From Polyangiaceae bacterium (lineage in GTDB: Bacteria; Myxococcota; Polyangia; Polyangiales; Polyangiaceae): a stretch of 5,425 nucleotides of DNA. Positions 4,696-5,425 of this stretch are shown here, piece after piece. The DNA is taken from contig JAICTU010000568.1 of NCBI GenBank assembly GCA_025936205.1, positions 1 to 5,425 on the forward strand, written 5' to 3'. Each line of letters begins with the position of its first letter. Within the stretch, counting starts at the first letter, position 1. Made by a program: the position numbers and the translations under genes. The notes below the pieces were generated by a model that made no database searches, was not told where the DNA came from, and saw only the letters and a program-made list of their open reading frames with translations.

Positions 4696-5425
4696 TGAGG
4701 CGCTCCTTTTCCCCGTGTTGCTGGCGTTGCACCAGCTTCAAACTTTGCTCCAGCGCGGAAGCGAGCGGCTTCGCAGCACGGGCGCGGGGCTTCGCGGGGA
4801 GCTTCAGCTTCTTACCCTTTGCCTTCGCCTGGATCAGCTCCAGGACACGCTCTCGGTGCTCGTCCTTGAACTCGGTTGGATCGAACTCACCGGCGAGTGC
4901 GCTCACGAGCTGTTCAGCCATGGCCAGCTCTTTGGCATCCGCGCCGCGCGCTGCTGCGGCCACGCGCGGGGCCGCCACCACCTCCTCCGCGCTGTGCAGC
5001 GTGGACAGGGTCAGGTAGTCGCCGTGGGCGCGCAGGGCGCCGTGGTAAGCATGTTTGCGCATGACCCAGCGCGCGAGGCCCACCAGCCCGCGCTCGGAGA
5101 GCACCCGAGCCAGCGCAAAGTACTCCGGGCTCTTGCCGCTGGGCCCGAGGTAGTAGGGGCGCTCGTACCAGACGGGAGTGAGCTCGCTCGCGGGAACGAA
5201 AGCGTACAGCTCCACGGACTTCGAGGCGGGCGGCTCGAGCTGGGCCAGCTCCTTCGGCGAGAGCAGCACGAACGCACCGCGCTGGACCTCGTAGCCCTTG
5301 TGGATCTGGTCGCCTTCCCGCAGCTCGCCCGTGTTCGGGTTCAGCAGGTGCTGCTGGACCCGCTCCTGGTCCTTGGCGTGCAACAGGTGAAAATGCACCG
5401 TGGCATCCTCGACGGCCGCGTACAG
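4688..5425 (-). CDS. ku: Ku protein, non-homologous end joining (first gene of a Ku pair, 5'-partial)
   Basis: The C-terminal 245 residues of a second, distinct Ku are visible. The frame stays open to the right edge and begins LYAAVEDATVHFHLLHAKDQ, which normally follows the first 20 or so residues of a Ku protein. A GTG at 5398 is therefore an internal valine, not the start. Numbering from the edge: HFHLLHAKDQ at 11-20, KGYE at 43-46, the ERPYYLGP core motif at 88-95, WVMRK at 120-124, and FDPTEF followed by a conserved DEHRERVLELI stretch at about 181-198. A Lys-rich segment (203-209) and a terminal PLASALEQSL helix (220-229) follow, comparable in place to the LigD-contact helix of the downstream Ku. 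The two proteins share the fold but little sequence, so this is an old paralogy rather than a recent duplication. The stop TGA (4690-4688) lies within the next gene's start region. A promoter and possibly ligD would lie upstream, outside the window. Confidence 0.95.
   Translation of the reverse strand: MYAAVEDATVHFHLLHAKDQERVQQHLLNPNTGELREGDQIHKGYEVQRGAFVLLSPKELAQLEPPASKSVELYAFVPASELTPVWYERPYYLGPSGKSPEYFALARVLSERGLVGLARWVMRKHAYHGALRAHGDYLTLSTLHSAEEVVAAPRVAAAARGADAKELAMAEQLVSALAGEFDPTEFKDEHRERVLELIQAKAKGKKLKLPAKPRARAAKPLASALEQSLKLVQRQQHGEKERLSA
4703..4710 (-). promoter_or_regulatory. Ribosome binding site AAAAGGAG for the second Ku gene
   Basis: Read on the - strand, AAAAGGAG is followed by 7 nt (CGCCTCA) and then the GTG at 4695. 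It lies inside the last codons of the upstream Ku gene. It fixes the start and shows that the second Ku can recruit ribosomes efficiently in addition to coupling. Confidence 0.75.

Noticed and set aside
3838..4698. A 286-codon open frame on the + strand opposite the second Ku gene
   Set aside because: It mirrors the Ku gene almost exactly, is Ala/Leu/Gln/Arg-rich and has no motif. The Ku reading is unambiguous.
4680..4700. A single Ku gene broken by a frameshift
   Set aside because: Both frames encode a full Ku core with their own conserved motifs, and the second has a strong ribosome site and its own Ku N-terminus. These are two genes.

Overview
The window is very GC-rich by eye, with long open antisense frames, strong G/C preference at third codon positions and frequent GTG starts. 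Gene content (a CHASE3-PAS-PAS-GGDEF protein, a cytosolic REC-histidine kinase, a hemerythrin and a pair of Ku proteins) fits a large-genome, signalling-rich bacterium such as a member of the Myxococcota or another deltaproteobacterial lineage. That assignment is inference from composition and protein style; no rRNA or other marker gene is present.

Layout. The + strand carries three genes in a row. First is the 3' part of a membrane-bound diguanylate cyclase (2-1837, 5' end outside the window). A short gap with a strong stem-loop follows, then a stand-alone hemerythrin HHE-domain protein (about 1916-2431). A roughly 230-bp non-coding spacer rich in dyad symmetry (2432-2664) separates this from a soluble REC-HisKA-HATPase hybrid kinase (2665-3825). 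The - strand carries two Ku genes read from right to left: an upstream Ku whose first codons lie beyond the window (4688-5425), and a second complete Ku (3832-4695). The second starts inside the end of the first (8-nt overlap) and has a textbook Shine-Dalgarno sequence. The kinase and the second Ku converge, with only 6 bp between their stop codons.

How they may work together. The two Ku proteins belong to the bacterial non-homologous end-joining pathway. They differ strongly in sequence yet are translationally coupled, which suggests equimolar production and possibly a heterodimer. No LigD ligase is visible; it could lie just upstream, beyond position 5425. The + strand genes make c-di-GMP (cyclase), bind O2 or iron (hemerythrin) and relay phosphate (kinase). 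They are not obviously one operon: the 233-bp spacer before the kinase suggests it has its own promoter. A link between the cyclase and the hemerythrin is possible from their order but unproven.

I found no mobile element, CRISPR array, tRNA or rRNA. The gene families are all known. The points most worth a second look are the coupled dissimilar Ku pair, the hairpin and start-codon question at the hemerythrin gene, and the dyad-rich spacer in front of the kinase.
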